Below are positions 10,826 through 20,622 of a DNA stretch of 49,718 nt, one piece after another. The stretch spans positions 1,091,616 through 1,141,333 of the forward strand of contig BFEA01000460.1 in the NCBI GenBank assembly GCA_003427395.1. Reading direction: 5' to 3'. Position numbers and translations under genes: made by a program. Positions within the stretch are counted from its first letter, which is position 1; every line of letters starts with the position of its first letter. The notes beneath the pieces are model-generated. The model worked only from the letters and a program-made list of their open reading frames with translations, had not been told where the DNA came from and searched no databases. This DNA comes from Chara braunii. Its lineage: Eukaryota > Streptophyta > Charophyceae > Charales > Characeae.

Positions 10826-10838
10826 AGGACGGCGGGAG
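10826..10838 (+). other. Candidate polypurine tract of element 1
   Basis: AGGACGGCGGGAG is purine-rich (one T-free run with two C) and is immediately followed by TG, the usual first bases of an LTR. It sits 65 bases after the pol stop. It is a weaker tract than the usual all-purine PPT. Confidence 0.4.
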
Positions 10839-11665
10839 TGAAACGGTTTTCACCTTTTGGCAGTAGCAGATGCAGATCCCAGGGCTCGATCCCTAGACCT
10901 CGCCCCACCTGTGTACAGTACCTGTGTAGACCCCGAGTGTTGAAGCCGTGACCTGTGTATTCGTAAACAGTTGGTAGGCTGTCATAGGTCAGTAGGTGGT
11001 AGGGGTTCAATCTGTAGGTCTGTCGAATAGAGGTCTTAGTGAAGTCTAGAAGTCTTAGCTGTAGTCTTCTAGAAGGTCTGCAAGTGGTCAAGTGGCGAGT
11101 CAAGTGGTGGACTAACTGCAGTACGATCGCAGTGCGATCTTGGTAGGTTAGCAGTGAGTCCCTAAGCAGTCAGCGGTGCAGTCCAGACAGTCCCAGTCCA
11201 GTCCAGCAAGTACCATGAGGGACTGTGTGCACCCTGGGCCGAAGGAAAGGGGCAGACCAACGAGCTTCAGAAGTATAAATCAAGAGGCAGCGCCCAGCCA
11301 TTCATTCATTCCTGCGTGAGCCATGCGGAAGCGCTGCCACAGCAAACTTGTGCAAGGAGGTCTGCAGTGAGCCCGGAGCTGAAGTGGGCAAGAGAGGAGG
11401 AGCGTAGCATAGCGATAGGGTAGTTGCGGCCATAGCCGCCATAGCTAGAGTTAGTGTGAAGTGTGTGTGTATGCGTGAGAGTGCAGAGAGTCACGTGTGG
11501 GATATCCAGGGTGATCCGGTGTATGTGAACAGTGAGTTGTTTGGGCGCTGAGTCGCCATAGCCAATTGAAAGTGAACTCGTATCTGGATGCCATATCTCT
11601 GAGTTGTGAGTGGGCGCTACTGTTTACATGCATGAAAAGTTCGAATGAAATCGAATCTGATTGCA
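10839..11665 (+). repeat. 3' LTR of element 1
   Basis: Matches the 5' LTR from 10,854 onward and ends in the same ATTGCA at 11,665. The likely true start is TG at 10,839. It has TATAAAT at 11,274-11,280 and the palindromic run GCGGCCATAGCCGCCAT at 11,426-11,442. Relative to the 5' LTR a 20-base segment between two GCGC words is missing near 11,618, the sort of deletion produced by slippage between short repeats. Confidence 0.88.
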
Positions 11666-12819
11666 CCCCAGCCAGAAAAGGGTTTTTTGGGTATCCCAGG
11701 CTCCAAAATGGCCCTTGGTTTTCGCAGTATGTTTGATCTGCCAAATGGTGCCGGCCACAACAGCCCACCTCTGGCTTTTAGCCCGATAGGAGTCGTAATC
11801 TTTGATTGTCTTGAAATGTCCCCAAACCGTTCTGTAAATGGTATCAATATTTCCAAAATCTACGAGTCATCATATGTATCCAGGCGGGGAAATTGGCCAC
11901 TATCAAATTTGTTTCGAGGAACGATAAAATTCCATCTCCTGTGTCTGTCCTACCAGGGTGAGATCTTGGCACCAGCAACACAGCAGCACTTCCACATGAC
12001 CCAGAATTGAGAAGAGGAGGTTCCTGATGCTGGCCTCCCTTTTGTGCTCGTGCCTCGGCCTCCTACGGACCTTTACTGCCAGGCCCCTCTGCGGCAGAAA
12101 AAGATTCGGTCGGTCGTGGGCCTTCCTGGGGACTGAGCTGCAACGGGACTGAGAGTCGACTCGTAGGGACTCCCTTCCTACTAACTACTAGGACCCACTA
12201 CTGTTGCCGCAAGTCTTATCCTATCGGATCTCTATTTCGTTCACCACAAGGGTCGACTTCGGCCCTAAGGTACGAAAGAAAATGGGACACGGCCTGTGAA
12301 TCCTTTCACCTTAGCAGCTCGAGAATTCAGATTGAACACCTGCTGTCCTGGTGGTTACACGAGCTTATGGCCTGACTTCTACCTCGCGTTGTTTTATGAG
12401 GAATCCATTCTCGTTGAGAAGCTCAATCAACAAGGTCGCACAAATCTTAAACCAGCGATCAAAGTGTGGATTCCAGAGATTATTGCAAGTCCAAACTTTA
12501 TTGATTGCATGTGTCCAAAGCAGCTAGCCATCAGAGCGAGACAAGGGACAGAAAAGACGGAGAGGAGGGAGAGAAAAGTTACATTAATAATCAACAATAC
12601 AAGTATGTCGGTTCTCCAACTCCCACCTCTCCTTCAGGTGTCTTCCCTCCTTCGCCACCTCATCAATGCATGCACTCTTCTGACGATCACTGACAAAGTA
12701 TCTGTGCAGATTCCAGCAAGTCACTCAACCTCCCACTATAGCCCTGGCTATGGAGGGTGGGCGGTGTCATTCCTCAATCTCCTGTAGACCAGCAGCAGGT
12801 TCAATAACATAAGCACCAG
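11666..12819. other. Unassigned DNA and putative 5' exon
   Basis: No recognised gene. A reading frame crosses 11,645-12,010 (+) and another 11,617-11,856 (-); neither is recognised. A 12,296-12,787 frame (+) is also unrecognised. The segment CTATAGCCCTGGCTATGG at about 12,737-12,754 is an inverted pair of the GCCATAG motif found in the LTRs. The last part, ending ...AAGCACCAG at 12,819, would be the untranslated first exon of the candidate host gene described next. Confidence 0.4.
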
Positions 12820-12910
12820 GTAAGTTCAGGTAAGCTTCCCACTCACGTTCCTCCTCTCAATCTCATAGACCTGATCCTCCTACTCCTTGCCCACTCTCTC
12901 TCTTCTACAG
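12820..12910 (+). other. Candidate 5'UTR intron
   Basis: Donor CAG|GTAAGT at 12,820 (a second donor, CAG|GTAAGC, lies ten bases later) and acceptor CTCTCTTCTACAG ending at 12,910 after a strong polypyrimidine run. Length 91 (or 81) bases. Both ends fit GT-AG consensus very well and the acceptor lies two bases before an ATG in good context. Confidence 0.45.
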
Positions 12911-12912
12911 CC

Positions 12913-13001
12913 ATGGCGGCTATGGCCGCTCGTTCAGCACCACCTTCGTGGCTGGCACCCACATCCAGCATATGGCGCCAGCTTCCCTCTCCACCAGCCT
13001 T
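12913..13001 (+). CDS. Candidate first coding exon of a host gene, transit-peptide-like
   Basis: Just after a strong splice acceptor, CCATGGCGG gives a good initiation context. The reading frame encodes about 30 residues beginning MAAMAARSAPPSW and rich in Ala, Ser and Pro with few acidic residues, which is typical of plastid transit peptides. It would then meet a TGA at 13,003, but a GTGAGC donor sits exactly there (exon end CCTT|GTGAGC), so splicing before the stop is likely. Downstream exons could not be traced securely: the next kilobases are intron-like and GT-rich. The mature protein is therefore unknown. The call rests only on splice signals, start context and composition. Confidence 0.35.
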
Positions 13002-13292
13002 GTGAGCAGCGACTTGGCTGCGAGCAAATGCCAGGCAGAATGACAATCCCCAGGGTCTGGCCTTCTTATAGCGTCGAGTGGCATTGACCAGCCTCCCACT
13101 TGACCGTGTCGACGGCGCAGATTTTCCTGAAGTCGATGGCCTGGATGTACTGTTGACCCATATGTGTCATGTTCCAGTTGGAACTGGAATCTTATGGAAA
13201 CCTGCAGACAGCCTTTGATGTGCATCTGATCGATGGCCGTGGTTGACTACTGGGAGACTTTGACTTTGGGCCTGCTTTTTTATTTCTGGGTC

Positions 13293-13316
13293 TGACTCTT
13301 GATTTTCCAAGAGTCA
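13293..13316. repeat. Perfect 9-bp hairpin
   Basis: TGACTCTTG and CAAGAGTCA form a perfect inverted repeat around the loop ATTTTC. No coding context is evident. Confidence 0.6.
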
Positions 13317-13890
13317 ACTGCCCGGTGTGGGGGCCACTGGACACAGCTTTTGACTTAGGGCCTCACAACCCTTTGCCCTATGACTTCTCTCAGACTTTCC
13401 TAAGGCTGTGGACACGACCTTTGATCCCTGGGACTGGGCTTTGATCAAAAGTTACGACCCTTGCTTTTGTCTGTGCGCATTTTAACTGAGTTTATTGCAT
13501 CAGGGAGAGTATCACTGCTGTTTTCCTTTATTTGTGCTCCTTTGGTGAACGAAAGCAGGTGAGATGGGAAGATGACTGGCAAAAGTGTGGGTATTTTGGT
13601 GTCGATGCTGAAGGCGGGGCACCTATGTCACAACTCTCTTAAACACCTGATTTTTGTTTTATACCCGCATGCTGTGGTAGTGTAATGCAGTTAATGGTAT
13701 CTGGCAGTATGAATTGAATATTGAACATTTTGGTTAGCTAGGGGATTTCTTTACATCAACAGGAATTGTTCAGACTTTCAGACACCAGAAGCTGTCCCAA
13801 CTTTCGCAGCTGAATGTGGAGACTGTCTTAAACTTATTGCTTATGTTTCGGTGTGATGGCATGCTGCTTGTGTTTCTGTGCAGGGCTATG

Positions 13891-14021
13891 TTGCAAAATA
13901 TGGAAAGGCTTCAAAAACTTGATTAGCTGTAGTATCACGTGATGTTCGATGACATGCTTCCTGTCTGCGCACAGCGACATTGCAAAATAGGGAAAGGCTT
14001 CCAAGACTCGATTAGCCAAAG
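13891..14021. repeat. Two-copy repeat, 42-bp unit at 89-bp spacing
   Basis: TTGCAAAATATGGAAAGGCT at 13,891 and TTGCAAAATAGGGAAAGGCT at 13,980 open two units that continue in parallel for about 42 bases with few changes. The spacer between them is unrelated. Confidence 0.7.
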
Positions 14022-16474
14022 CATATACATGCTCTGATTAGCTCATGGGACACAGGACGAGTGACTGCGAGCTGTAAAACAGACACAAGGCAACAGATTG
14101 GCAGCTCGACCGTTTGTCAACCTGGTTTCACTGTATGAATGGGTACTCTGCAGCTTACATGATAAATTAATGATAGGTCAACTAATGCCGCAGTTGGCAG
14201 TCATCGAGTCCAAATCGTAGTGCACAGGGGTTGTAGCACGATGGCCGTTATTCTCAGCCGCCCTTGTTTGCTATGGTTACTGGACTGTGACTAAAGCGGC
14301 AGCAAGTGATATCATCCAGACATGGCTTTTTATATGTGATAAAGGGAACGCTTAAGGCTCTGTTTGCAGCAATATTCGAGAAATGCACAGTTGTACTGTA
14401 TGCTTGCTCGGCATCGGAAGGAAGCAGTCTTTGTGATTTAGGGCCACGTGATCCTAGTCAGAGTAGATGAGCAATCTTTTGTGGCACAGAACGTGAAAGT
14501 GATGAATATTTTGGAACTGTTCTTAGCAAATGCTTAAGAAGCACCCATGGCCATTGGGTGAATGGGAATGCGTGACATTGAGCCGAGGTCAGGGAATCAC
14601 TCTGTAGTGGCAGCAGATGCCGTCAGTTATGGCAGTTAGCTTGTGGTAGGAGGTGTGGACAACAAGTCCCTCGATGGACGGTTTGTCTCATTTGAATTTG
14701 CCTTGCTCAGATGAGTGCTGATGTATGATGTGCTGTGGGTGTGCTGCTTGCTGTTTTACGCTGCTCAGAGTAGACAAGTTCTGACCCAACTGGGGAAACG
14801 ATTGTTTCACATGGATGGAAGGTTTCTCTTTTGCACATTTAAGCACATGGTAGGTTGTTCTTCTTGAGCTTTTGTGTCTGGCGATGACTGGAAGTGATGA
14901 CTTGGGAATATGAGATATGGGAATTGTCTTAGAAAGGGTGGCTGTGAGCTTGTGTACAAGATCAGCGGGTAACCACCAGTAGGGAAAAGTAGACTGCCTC
15001 CGGGTTGGTTATTGCAAGGAGCTCTTGACTCATTGAATGAAATCCATCTTCCTGAGGTCTTTTACTGAATTACGGTAGCTTGTTGATATTGTCCCATCAA
15101 GGTTGGTCCATCCTGGGGGAACTATGTTACTTGCCCCTTTTGTCCAGGATGTAAGAGAGAAAGGGTGAGCAGGAAAGTGAGGTGCAGGTATAATTCTACG
15201 GGGAAGAATACTGAGGTTGCTAGATTGGAGGGGATACGTGTCAGGTTCACACTTTCTCCTGTACTGCCAGGTCATTTTTCCGGCCAGGCGATGTGCATGA
15301 AGATTAGGGCTTGTGTGGTTTCTCATGAAAATGTGTCATCCCGATTATATGTTTCCAAGGTTTCTCCTGCAGTCTCATGAGGTTAGGTGTGGTGATGAGA
15401 CTGCATGATGTGAGAGTATATGTGTGGCAGGGAGGGTGAAAGGGTGTTTTCTCAAAATATTACCTATTTTTCTCTCTGATCATCCATAACCATATTGAGT
15501 GGAACGCAGCATCCAGATTATGTATTTGTGAAGGTTCACAAATAGAGTGCGTATTTGTGTTCATGTCCGGGACACTGTGAGAGTATGTATGCCAGGCTGT
15601 GTGAAAGAGTTTTCCGGGAAAATATGAAAATTTAGCTTGGTTCCTCGATCATCTACCTCTGCCCACGTCTCAGCAGTAAAGGGTACCATTCAAGCTGTAG
15701 GACAGGTCAACCTACCATCTGCAGGGGCAGTCAGCAGCAGCAACCAAAACTCTTCTATTGCTAACAAAGGGCCACAGCCCCAGATCAATTCCGAGTTATA
15801 TTTTAACTCATCTGCTTGCAGTGGAACTTGAAAACAGGTCGTTGTTTCAACAGTCGATTGGTATAACAACTGATCTGCACAAGCTGGTCGAACAGAATTC
15901 CACATGAGTGACTTTGGCAATTTTTCATGATCAGAAGTTGTGACGAAAAATGTGAGAAAGTCAGTGGCATAGATTGACTACTGATGTTCTCGGGAGAAAT
16001 ATTAGAAAATGTGTGAAATAATAAAAATGAGGGAAAGCTCCGAATGGCAAGAAAGTTGAAGAAACAGAATTCTGACTGTAATAGCACACATTTTTGTGAT
16101 CTGCTGCTGCTGGCAGGACCAGAACTTTGTGTCGCTCTCCCACAAATGTGTCGGTTTGCTAAATTTCTACTATCAGGGTAGTGGTGATTTAACCCATCAC
16201 ATTCTCTCTGAGAATCCTCATAGAATCTTGCCACAGCTATGAGAGGTAGGCAAAGAATCCATCTGCAGTGTTGCAACTGCACTAAACCATTATGTGATCC
16301 CGAATTCAGTAATGTCATCAATTGTGACTGAATATGGTGTGCTTTGAGACCAACCATCCACCACACACTCACTCCATGCACAGCCCAGATGATGCCCACT
16401 CATCGAAGCGTATGTGAGATGTACCTGAAAGACAGTATCTGTCATTTAACTCAAGTAGGCATTTGTCTTTACAG

Positions 16475-16512
16475 AGGAAGGTGCAGTTATGGCTGCCTGC
16501 AAGCTCCCTCAG
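16475..16512 (+). CDS. Candidate 38-nt internal exon
   Basis: Bounded by a strong acceptor (TTTGTCTTTACAG ending 16,474) and a strong donor (CAG|GTAAGG at 16,513). One frame reads EGAVMAACKLPQ without a stop. It could belong to the gene that starts at 12.9 kb, but the phase does not join directly and intermediate exons are not identified. It may equally be a chance pairing of splice signals. Confidence 0.22.
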
Positions 16513-16571
16513 GTAAGGTCACTCTCTCTCTCTCAGCCTTCTCTCTCCCTCACCAAGGTCTCTCTCTTTGT

Positions 16572-16760
16572 CAAACTAATTTCATTGGGCGCTCTTCACA
16601 ATGAATGACGGCAGCGAGGCAGCGTGTACTACTACAGGTAACCTAACATTCAAACTAATTCCACTGGGCGCTCTTCAGAATGAATGACAGCAGTCAGGCA
16701 GTGTGTACTACAATGAATGACAGCAGTGAGGCAGTGTGTACTAACTTCACGTAACCTAAC
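16572..16760. repeat. Tandem repeat, 79-bp unit, two and a half copies
   Basis: Units begin CAAACTAATT(T/C) at 16,572 and 16,651 and contain GGGCGCTCTTCA.AATGAATGAC. A third partial unit beginning AATGAATGACAGCAG follows at 16,712. Copies end around GTAACCTAAC. Confidence 0.75.
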
Positions 16761-17355
16761 GGTCGCCCAAATACGTGCTCCACTGGCGTGCACCTGTTTG
16801 TCCGTAGTCCACGCTATAGTACAAGTCACAGTATGTCTTAGCAGCGCCGCCCTCAGTATCCGAAAATAGCACAGCAGCGTTTCCTCCTGAACTTGCAAGA
16901 GAAACTGCCTCCCCAGCTGGGATGTTATACTTGATAATTTGCTTTCTGCTACTGTTTATGGGTTCGGTGCCCCGCCAATGTCGTCGTTGCTGGAAGTTCG
17001 TGGGCTTTCCTAGGACTTTGCTGCTGTTTCGACTGACTTACCCCTGGCCTAGCAACCTATCCCATAATCGTTATTCCCAAGGCACTTAAACCACCACTAC
17101 CTTTCGCAGCTGTAGTCCCATCTGGGAAAATGATGTATCACAGTATTCCGAAAAAATTGCCATCGGGCGGGCACTGATACTTTTCATTGGCGGCTACCGG
17201 TCTCTGAAACGAGTGGGACCTGCCCCGCGGCCAACATATGAGAAAGGTAGTGGCAGTTTAAAGCTAACCTCCCAGGCATCTCTGTATGCAAGTACAAGCA
17301 AAAGCCACTCTTTCTAAGCATATGTGAAGTTTGTACGTGTGGCTGAGGCTGACAA

Positions 17356-17466
17356 TGGAACCGGGATTGGGGCTTAGCACTGGGACTCAGAGCTGGGACT
17401 GGGACTGTAGCTTGGTACTGGGACTGAAACTTGGGAGCGGAACTGGAATTTGGGACTGGGACCAAG
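17356..17466 (+). repeat. Minisatellite of GGGACT-type units
   Basis: About 110 bases built from variants of GGGACTGGGACT and CTTGGGACTGG. On the minus strand it reads as Pro-Val/Ser-Gln repeats, which explains the open frame there; it is not a gene. Confidence 0.7.
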
Positions 17467-18917
17467 GCTGCAATGGTGAAATCCTTTCATTTGAAAGCAC
17501 CGACGAGGTGCTTCAGGCACATTCTTCCTTTACATTCACTAGCAGTGCCATTTCTCTCAAATATTCATCATCTCTTCTTCCTTGTTGAAAACTTGAAATC
17601 TCGAGAAAAAAGTGTGGTTCTTGATGTAATCCCTTACCAGGGACCGGTAGCTGTTGATGGGAGAACAGATTAAGAGTAGGACACACGAGATGTTGTTTAA
17701 CTTGAAACAGAACTGTGTGTTTTGGACCTTTGTTTTTTAATGGAAACATTAATAAGACCATGGACCATGGCAGATTTTGAGTTGCCTCTGTGCTACATCT
17801 CATATTATTTGTCAGTAAGTCCTGCTCTTGTCCTCTTGAATTTTTGATAACAAGGCGCCGCTTATACACTGAGCTTCGCCCTTCTAGTGCTCAATTTTGC
17901 CGGCCCCTGAACTATTGAATTGTTGTGGTAGCCATGCCTGGCGGTGGCAGCCATATAAACGTTTCTTTTGCGTGTCATGTTATTCACTTATGCATCAGCA
18001 CTTCTCATTTGTTGGAGGAGATGATAGAGAAAAATCACGAAGTTCGGGAACTCAATGTGGTGCTGATAGCTGAGCAGGGTACTGGTAGTTAATCTTCCAT
18101 GTACTGGTTGTTAGTCTATGGTTGAGCCATCTAACATCTTTGTCCTTCCACATGCCAAGCAATGAAAAGCCGAAGGAGAAAGCGCTTGTGGTACCACTAT
18201 GTTGGCTACTGGATATTATTCTCATTGTTCAAGTTTTATGGAGCCGTGTGAAGAATAGCAAGGTCAAGCTCATGCATGCAAGGCACAAAGATGACAATCA
18301 GCATCTCCTCAGTTTGCAGGCGAATGCCAAATTTGCTCCAAGGGAGGACAAATATGGAGCAAATCTAGCATTGGCCTGTGAATTAAGCAGATGGTCACTG
18401 TCATGCATGAGTGAAAACTTGGTATTCTTTGAAAGGCAACATGGTGCAAGGCCACTGCCTCTATGAGCCCCTTTCGGCCCCTCTCTTACAGCCCGTCAGC
18501 CGCCCTAAGTGAAGGCATGCTCGACGAGGCCTTCAGGGCCTTATTTCGGCCTCTGCGCAACTAAGGAAATTCAGGCAGTTGCGCAGCGCCAGATGGTTGA
18601 GGAAAACCAGGCCCTGGGCCGCCTGTGTGAATGAATGGAAAGCAGGCCCTGGGCTGGATACGGGTACTGGGCCAAACACATGCCAAGGCAGTTGGGCACA
18701 TGCAACTACCGCAGGCCCCAGGCCTGTTCTCGATTGTGCTGGGCCTCAGGCGACCGGGGCTTACTGGAAGCTTCCTGGGACTGGATGCAGGCAGGCCACT
18801 TTGATATAGCAAAGGGCCTGCCTCCTCATTCGGCATTCGGGTGCTGGCTGCATGCTGCGCAAGCGCTGCTGCACTATTTGCTGGCTGGCGCCTACGCTCT
18901 CACGGGCGAGCAGGGAA

Positions 18918-19363
18918 GGAGCACGCAGCCATAGTCGAGCTGCGCTGCTGTACGCTGGAGGAAGCGCAGGGTGGTCCTTGGGTGCAAGTGGCATCTGTGT
19001 GTTGGGGAACGAGGTTGTGAGTGTGGCGAGTGACATTCCTGGTGCTGGAAGCGTGCGACATTGGTCGCTGTATGCTCGTACTTCGGGAAAGCTGTTGACG
19101 TCATCTTTCGGCATTGTAATATAGGCTAGATAGGATCTGCCATATGTAGTCTGGGCGCCGAGCGCCAGATAGGATATCAACTCTGGTTCTTCGTTGATGA
19201 TGATGGGACTATTTCAGCATTGTCAATTATGAACTCTTGGTGTGTTCTTATTTGGNGAATCTCGTGATGCAATTCTGCTGTTGGTTCGAGGTCANGACTA
19301 TCTGGACTNNTATGAATGATGCTGTTTGATTGCTGAAGTTCGCTATTGCTCATCTTCCTTGCA
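18918..19363 (+). repeat. 5' LTR of element 2
   Basis: Matches 26,187-26,720. Ends CCTTGCA at 19,363, three bases before the PBS. Contains TGACGTCA (19,096-19,103) and four N bases (19,256; 19,295; 19,309-19,310), where the 3' LTR reads G, C and CA. Confidence 0.85.
19096..19103. promoter_or_regulatory. TGACGTCA palindrome in LTR
   Basis: The perfect 8-base palindrome TGACGTCA is conserved in both LTRs of element 2 (19,096 and 26,453). It is the classic bZIP (CRE-like) binding site and is shortly followed by a TATAGG-like word, so a promoter role is plausible. Confidence 0.4.
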
Positions 19364-19366
19364 ATT

Positions 19367-19378
19367 TGGTATCGGAGC
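19367..19378 (+). other. Primer-binding site of element 2
   Basis: TGGTATCGGAGC follows the LTR end by three bases and matches the initiator-Met type site with one change. The core is the same as in element 1. Confidence 0.8.
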
Positions 19379-20622
19379 TGTGGTACGATTGCGCTCATCT
19401 GGCGCTGTGATGCAATTCTGCCTGGTACGGTACATACATGCGGTCTGCTTGGCGAGTTTGGCCGTAAGTGGTGTGTAGTGAGGAGGGCGGAGGCCATTGA
19501 GTGGCGACCCAGGAGGTGAGGGGATCGCCAGGAAGGCTACGTGGAAGTAATGTGGTCTGGACAATGAGAACTATCTAATGTGCAATTGATGTTGAGGTGG
19601 AACGGTGAGATAATGCTGGTTGTGCCGATGCAGTGACTGGTCATCGCAATCGCCATCAGGTCATCTGGTGAGATTATCTCTGTGGTTGGGGGCAGCTATT
19701 TGAGGTACGTTGCTCTTAACCTTATCTACCCTCTCCGACACTTCTTACCGTGAGGTTGTGTGTTCCTTCTTGAGAGTCCTCTCATTGTGAGGTGTCGAGT
19801 GCGCTCAACCTTTAAAGTCGGCAATGTTCACGTAGAGCATCTGGGAGAAGATGGGCGGAGCTTTCTGAAGGGCCCTAGACGAAGCACTGGGTCACGGTCA
19901 CCATGCCAACCCACCGGGAGTTGAGCACGCATGCTTTGCTGTTTGTCCTTTGTTCGGCCTGTTGCGCTGTTAGACGGGTACTGAAGGGCAAGCCAGCCCT
20001 TAAGGGAGACGAGACCGGGCGTCTTTAAATAAGCATCGGAAGGGGAACCATTGGCTGTGATCGTCGTCCGGTTGAGACGTAAAAGAATTTCTGGAGTCAC
20101 TTGGGGGTGGACGTTAAATTGCCTCTGGATCGGCCAATGGTTGTAAGGCTCGCTGCACGCGAGGAAAATCTAGTGCAGGGCTGGCCAGCTCAGCAGATAC
20201 TCGGGGCACAGGGGTGGGCCGGACACACACCTTTAGACACGTGACGCTCTCCAGATTGCTCAGGGACACTAACGTCAAGTGATACTCAGTGGAACTAAGG
20301 GAGGGGTAAATTCTAGAAGATATGTTCGAGAAAATTTCATGCTGTCCTATCCACACAAATGATTCTATTTTTATGTTTTGATTAGTTAGGTGTACAACCA
20401 TTGACATCTGACAGACAGCATTAGTTAGAACTGTTTCTTGTTCATGATGCTTCTGTTTGCAGACTAGTCAAACTAAAAATAGTTTTATTTGTAGGAATCT
20501 AACTTACCTACTAACCCGAATGTAAAGTCTCCGAAATAGCCACCAGTTTATCGGTCTGTGCACTACGCTGCGGTAGGCACCTCAAGTGCATTAGTGCAGA
20601 TTGTGTACAGGGTTGTAGTTTA
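19379..20622 (+). other. Element 2 leader
   Basis: About 1.24 kb before gag, similar in length to the element 1 leader. Contains the block shared with element 1 (20,058-20,140). The part from about 20,320 to 20,510 is AT-richer and has intron-like ends (TTCTGTTTGCAG, TTTATTTGTAG), so it may hold an insertion or a spliced segment. Confidence 0.6.
20058..20140 (+). other. Leader block shared with element 1
   Basis: Counterpart of 5036-5120. Ordered common words as described there, with small indels. It lies about 480 bases before the gag start, further than in element 1, consistent with an insertion between block and gag. Confidence 0.5.

Larger units (their letters stand above)
3237..11665 (+). 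mobile_element. Gypsy element 1: LTR retrotransposon, degenerate
   Basis: A complete-length but dead Ty3/gypsy element: 5' LTR, primer-binding site, leader, gag, protease, reverse transcriptase, RNase H, integrase with chromodomain-like tail, polypurine tract and 3' LTR, in that order. The order RT-RNaseH-IN defines the gypsy class. The LTRs differ at roughly 33 of about 810 aligned positions by hand count (about 96% identity), plus one 20-base deletion, so the insertion is not recent. Coding regions carry many stops and frameshifts, and the RT active-site box is deleted, so it cannot be autonomous. No target-site duplication could be identified with confidence; the 5' LTR seems to lack the first 15 or so bases seen in the 3' LTR. 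Confidence 0.92.
13002..18917. other. Intron-like or intergenic region, no clear gene
   Basis: Nearly 6 kb without a recognisable long coding frame. It shows many T-rich runs and GT/AG signals, as expected of long introns, plus local repeats listed separately. Longer open frames at 15,637-15,831 (+, Ser/Asn/Gln-rich, ending close to TCTGCTTGCAG) and 18,122-18,466 (+, one hydrophobic segment VVPLCWLLDIILIVQVLW) are not recognised and may be chance frames or exons. From about 18,480 the sequence becomes GGCC-rich up to the start of element 2. Confidence 0.4.

Noticed and set aside
11617-12010. Open frames on both strands just after the 3' LTR of element 1, considered as a host exon or organelle fragment
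   Set aside because: Neither strand gives a recognisable protein or splice pattern; I could not tie it to any family without a search.
17184-17465. Pro/Val/Ser repeat protein on the minus strand
   Set aside because: It is the reverse translation of the GGGACT minisatellite.
18893-18917. Extension of element 2 LTR similarity further left (TCACG..GAG pattern before 18,918)
   Set aside because: Only loose similarity with indels, overlapping coding sequence in the 3' copy; not enough to move the boundary.
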